6,654 nucleotides of DNA from DUOH01 sp036562625 (lineage in GTDB: Bacteria > Bacillota > UBA4882 > UBA10575): the NCBI GenBank assembly GCA_036562625.1, contig DATCJV010000007.1, positions 1-6,654 of the forward strand, given 5' to 3'. This document shows positions 5,884 to 6,654 of the stretch, piece after piece. The notes under the pieces are model-generated. The model saw only the letters and a list, made by a program, of their open reading frames with translations, was not told the origin of the DNA and did no database searches. Made by a program: the position numbers and the translations under genes. Position 1 is the stretch's first letter, and every line of letters starts with the position of its first letter.

Positions 5884-6654
5884 TTATGCTCCAAAACAGA
5901 TCCCCAAACTCTTCGCGGTGGTCACCAATTGTCCGGTAGGGGAGACCTTCCGCAGACCGTCAACGGCTTCCTCCAGGGGAACCGCGACAATCTCCGTTCC
6001 CCGCAAGGCTGCCATCATCCCAAACTCCCCACGCCTCGCCATCTCCACAGCCGCTACCCCGTATCTGCTGGCCAGGATCCGGTCGTAGGCCGACGGTTTA
6101 CCCCCTCGTTGCAGGTGACCCAGGACCGTGACCCGTGTTTCCAAACCGGTCAGCTCCTCCAGGGCAGCGGAGATACTGTTCCCGATCCCGCCCAGGCGGA
6201 CCGGATCCGGACTACCCTGCACCACCCTGCTGACGGTCATTTCACCTCCGACCGGTTTGGCGCCTTCGGCCACCACCACAATACTGAAACTCCGTCCCCG
6301 TTCCTTCCGCTGCCGGATCTTCTCAGCCACCTTTTCCAAGGAGAAAGGAATCTCCGGGATAAGGACCACATCAGCGCCGCCTGCGATCCCGGATTGCAAA
6401 GCGATCCACCCGGCGTACCTCCCCATCACCTCGAGGATCATAATCCGATGGTGAGATTCGGCGGTGGTATGCAACTTCTCCAGGGCATCCGTAGCCGTAT
6501 CAACCGCAGTCATAAACCCAAAGGTCAGATCCGTGGCTTTTAAATCATTATCAATAGTCTTGGGCACTCCAATGACCCTGACTCCCATTCTCATAAAGTC
6601 CCGGGCGCAGGAGAGGGTCCCGTCACCGCCAATCACAATCAGACAGTCCAGGTG
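5884..6654 (-). CDS. pfkA: 6-phosphofructokinase, group III-like (partial, N-terminus beyond window)
   Basis: Glycolytic enzyme converting fructose 6-phosphate to fructose 1,6-bisphosphate in the cytoplasm. The visible part is 256 residues, starting HLDCLIVIGGDGT at the edge; roughly 90-100 residues are missing. Motifs, with visible numbering: phosphate-donor loop IGGDGT (8-13), PKTIDND with the catalytic aspartate (31-37; Asp35 equals Asp127 of E. coli), MGRYAGW (77-83), IPEIPF (99-104) and GHLQRGG (179-185), which contributes to sugar-phosphate binding. At the E. coli 104 position it has Gly, as ATP-dependent enzymes do. At 124 it has Lys, as pyrophosphate-dependent and some group III ATP enzymes do. 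Enzymes with Gly104 plus Lys124 that have been studied, for example in Streptomyces and trypanosomes, use ATP, so ATP is the more likely donor. The gene ends in TAA followed by a strong terminator and is probably transcribed apart from the importer. Confidence 0.95.
   Translation of the reverse strand, partial: HLDCLIVIGGDGTLSCARDFMRMGVRVIGVPKTIDNDLKATDLTFGFMTAVDTATDALEKLHTTAESHHRIMILEVMGRYAGWIALQSGIAGGADVVLIPEIPFSLEKVAEKIRQRKERGRSFSIVVVAEGAKPVGGEMTVSRVVQGSPDPVRLGGIGNSISAALEELTGLETRVTVLGHLQRGGKPSAYDRILASRYGVAAVEMARRGEFGMMAALRGTEIVAVPLEEAVDGLRKVSPTGQLVTTAKSLGICFGA

Noticed and set aside
5929..6543. Plus-strand open frame of about 200 codons opposite pfkA
   Set aside because: It is a Pro/His/Gln/Arg-rich antisense shadow of a clear phosphofructokinase gene, with no ribosome binding site seen. 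The other plus-strand frames in the window are shadows in the same way.

Overview
The window carries six partial or complete genes, all on the minus strand, so transcription runs from high to low coordinates. In that order it reads: the C-terminal three quarters of a 6-phosphofructokinase (open at the right edge), a strong intrinsic terminator, and then a five-gene ABC importer operon. The operon consists of a solute-binding protein, a YejB-type permease, a YejE-type permease, an OppD-type ATPase and an OppF-type ATPase that runs off the left edge. No RNA genes, mobile elements, CRISPR arrays or tRNAs were seen. There is no gene-free stretch longer than 300 bases. The non-coding gaps are 569-687, 2695-2788, 3821-3980 and 5736-5883, and each is described below.

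The importer belongs to the peptide/nickel (Opp/Dpp) superfamily. Its permeases resemble Escherichia coli YejB and YejE, the microcin C / peptide uptake system YejABEF, more than ordinary OppB/OppC. YejB has the Gly/Ala-rich extracytoplasmic insertion near its N-terminus. YejE begins RLSPI, has an ANDQPLLVRYEG segment and a roughly 100-residue insertion after its first membrane segment. The E. coli system uses one double-length ATPase (YejF); here its place is taken by two separate ATPases. The expected assembly is one binding protein, a YejB-YejE membrane heterodimer and an OppD-OppF ATPase heterodimer. Its substrate cannot be read from sequence but is most likely an oligopeptide or peptide-like compound.

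The binding protein has an N-terminal hydrophobic segment but no lipobox cysteine, which matters for guessing the cell envelope. The phosphofructokinase carries the Gly104/Lys124 combination (E. coli numbering) found in some group III enzymes. Its terminator separates it from the importer, so the two are probably neighbours rather than functional partners.

Host: strong GGAGG-type ribosome binding sites, a GTG start, mid-range G+C and the gene content suggest a Firmicutes-like (Clostridia/Limnochordia-type) bacterium. This is inference only; a spirochaete or another diderm lineage cannot be excluded. Most of the window is an ordinary transport operon. The points of interest are the Yej-type permeases with split ATPases, the non-lipoprotein binding protein, the operator-like palindrome upstream, and the intercistronic hairpins.
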